Below are positions 63,369-64,000 of a stretch of 64,000 nucleotides of DNA, piece by piece. Source of the DNA: Pseudogulbenkiania subflava DSM 22618 (GTDB lineage Bacteria; Pseudomonadota; Gammaproteobacteria; Burkholderiales; Chromobacteriaceae); the NCBI RefSeq assembly GCF_900177275.1, contig NZ_FXAG01000023.1, positions 1-64,000 on the forward strand. Direction: 5' to 3'. Every line of letters starts with the position of its first letter. Within the stretch, counting starts at the first letter, position 1. The position numbers and the translations under genes were made by a program. The notes under the pieces were generated by a model that saw only the letters and a list, made by a program, of their open reading frames with translations, ran no database searches and was not told where the DNA came from.

Positions 63369-64000
63369 ATGGCCCTCCCTTTTGAAGCCCTGATCGGCTT
63401 CCGCTACCTGCGCGCCAAGCGCCGCAACGGTTTCATTTCCTTCATTTCGCTGGTGTCGGTGCTGGGCATCGCCCTAGGGGTGGCGGCGCTGATCATCGTG
63501 CTGTCGGTGATGAACGGTTTCCAGAAGGAAATCCGCGGCCGCATTCTCGGCGTCGCGTCGCACGTCGAGGTCAGCACCTACCAAGGCAAGTTGGCGGATT
63601 GGCCATCGGTGGCCGGGTTGGCGGCCAAGGAGCCGCACGTCATCGCCGCCGCCCCCTTCGTCAATGCCCAGGGCCTGATGTCGGCCGCCGGCAACGTGCG
63701 CGGGGCCCTCATCCGCGGCATCGACCCGGCCAGTGAGGACCGCGTGGTCGATGTCGGCAAGCACATGGTGACCGGCAAGCTGGCTTCGCTCAAGCCGGGT
63801 GAATTCGGCATCCTGCTGGGTGTCGAGCTGGCGCGCCAGCTCAACGTCGTGACCGGCGACAAGGTCACGGTGATCACCCCGGAGGGCAGCGTGACGCCGG
63901 CCGGCATGCTGCCGCGCCTGAAGCAGTTCACCGTGGTGGGCATGTTCAAGGTCGACATGTTCGAGTACGACTCGTCGCTGGCGATGATCCACCTCAAGGA
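63369..64000 (+). CDS. lolC: LolC/LolE lipoprotein-release permease, N-terminal part
   Basis: The first 210 codons of a lipoprotein-sorting ABC transporter permease; the frame stays open to the window end. It starts MALPFEALIGFRYLRAKRR, the classical LolC/LolE N-terminus. The first transmembrane segment is at about 25-48 (SFISLVSVLGIALGVAALII), followed by SVMNGFQKE and the periplasmic domain. It would release outer-membrane lipoproteins to LolA with LolD and its partner permease. LolC versus LolE cannot be decided from this part. Confidence 0.88.
   Translation, partial: MALPFEALIGFRYLRAKRRNGFISFISLVSVLGIALGVAALIIVLSVMNGFQKEIRGRILGVASHVEVSTYQGKLADWPSVAGLAAKEPHVIAAAPFVNAQGLMSAAGNVRGALIRGIDPASEDRVVDVGKHMVTGKLASLKPGEFGILLGVELARQLNVVTGDKVTVITPEGSVTPAGMLPRLKQFTVVGMFKVDMFEYDSSLAMIHLK

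Overview
The window looks like chromosomal DNA of a GC-rich betaproteobacterium, most likely in the order Neisseriales (Chromobacterium / Pseudogulbenkiania-like). This is inferred from a beta-proteobacterial proteasome homologue (BPH), a Neisseria-like rpoE/anti-sigma pair, hopanoid squalene genes (hpnCDE) and a P. aeruginosa-like arginine module. No phage, plasmid, CRISPR array or complete insertion sequence was seen. Gene content is mostly core, with an accessory stretch at about 37-45 kb and small repeat elements elsewhere.

Layout. 1-275: 23S-5S spacer, 5S rRNA and terminator at the end of an rRNA operon. 423-2723: orphan CHASE/PAS sensor kinase. 2713-7827 (minus): arginine/ornithine ABC transporter aotP-M-Q with two binding proteins and the AraC-type regulator ArgR. 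8364-13175: arginine-inducible type of NAD-glutamate dehydrogenase (gdhB), with two exact ArgR half-site matches in front. 13591-18033: PotABCD-like polyamine transporter. 18095-24432: small inverted-repeat element, dut, coaBC, radC, ribokinase, baeS/baeR. 24554-28767: six-EF-hand protein, two paralogous surface proteins, a Rossmann protein, an ArnT-like glycosyltransferase. 29004-36494: pseudo-exonuclease plus CBS/DUF294 protein, YafJ amidotransferase, BPH-hslO, GAF protein, ribA, unknown ORF. 36547-45000: tRNA-Ala pair, AraC regulator, hydantoinase/oxoprolinase hyuAB with an NCS1 permease, decayed DMT and LysR genes, tRNA-Glu/Ala, phosphoribosyltransferase. 45552-51833: a 2093-residue Ser/Thr kinase-ATPase-GAF-PAS-GGDEF-EAL protein. 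52005-56251: tRNA-Glu/Ala, hpnC, small element, hpnDE, SDR. 56265-64000: lipoprotein, radA, rpoE/anti-sigma, Fur-box DUF2325 gene, secretin-like protein, ubiB, NlpC/P60 protein, small ORF, start of lolC.

How the genes work together. Arginine uptake (aot), its regulator (argR) and glutamate disposal (gdhB) form a divergent module that resembles the P. aeruginosa ArgR regulon. hpnC, hpnD and hpnE together make squalene from farnesyl diphosphate. BPH and HslO are adjacent protein-quality-control genes. baeS/baeR precede an envelope EF-hand protein.

The strongest unexplained signal is an 11-base word, GTTGGCCGAAG, found 12 times exactly in 64 kb. It occurs equally on both strands, in several reading frames and often between genes, and once as an inverted pair. 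It behaves like a DNA-uptake-sequence dialect or another genome-wide DNA signal.
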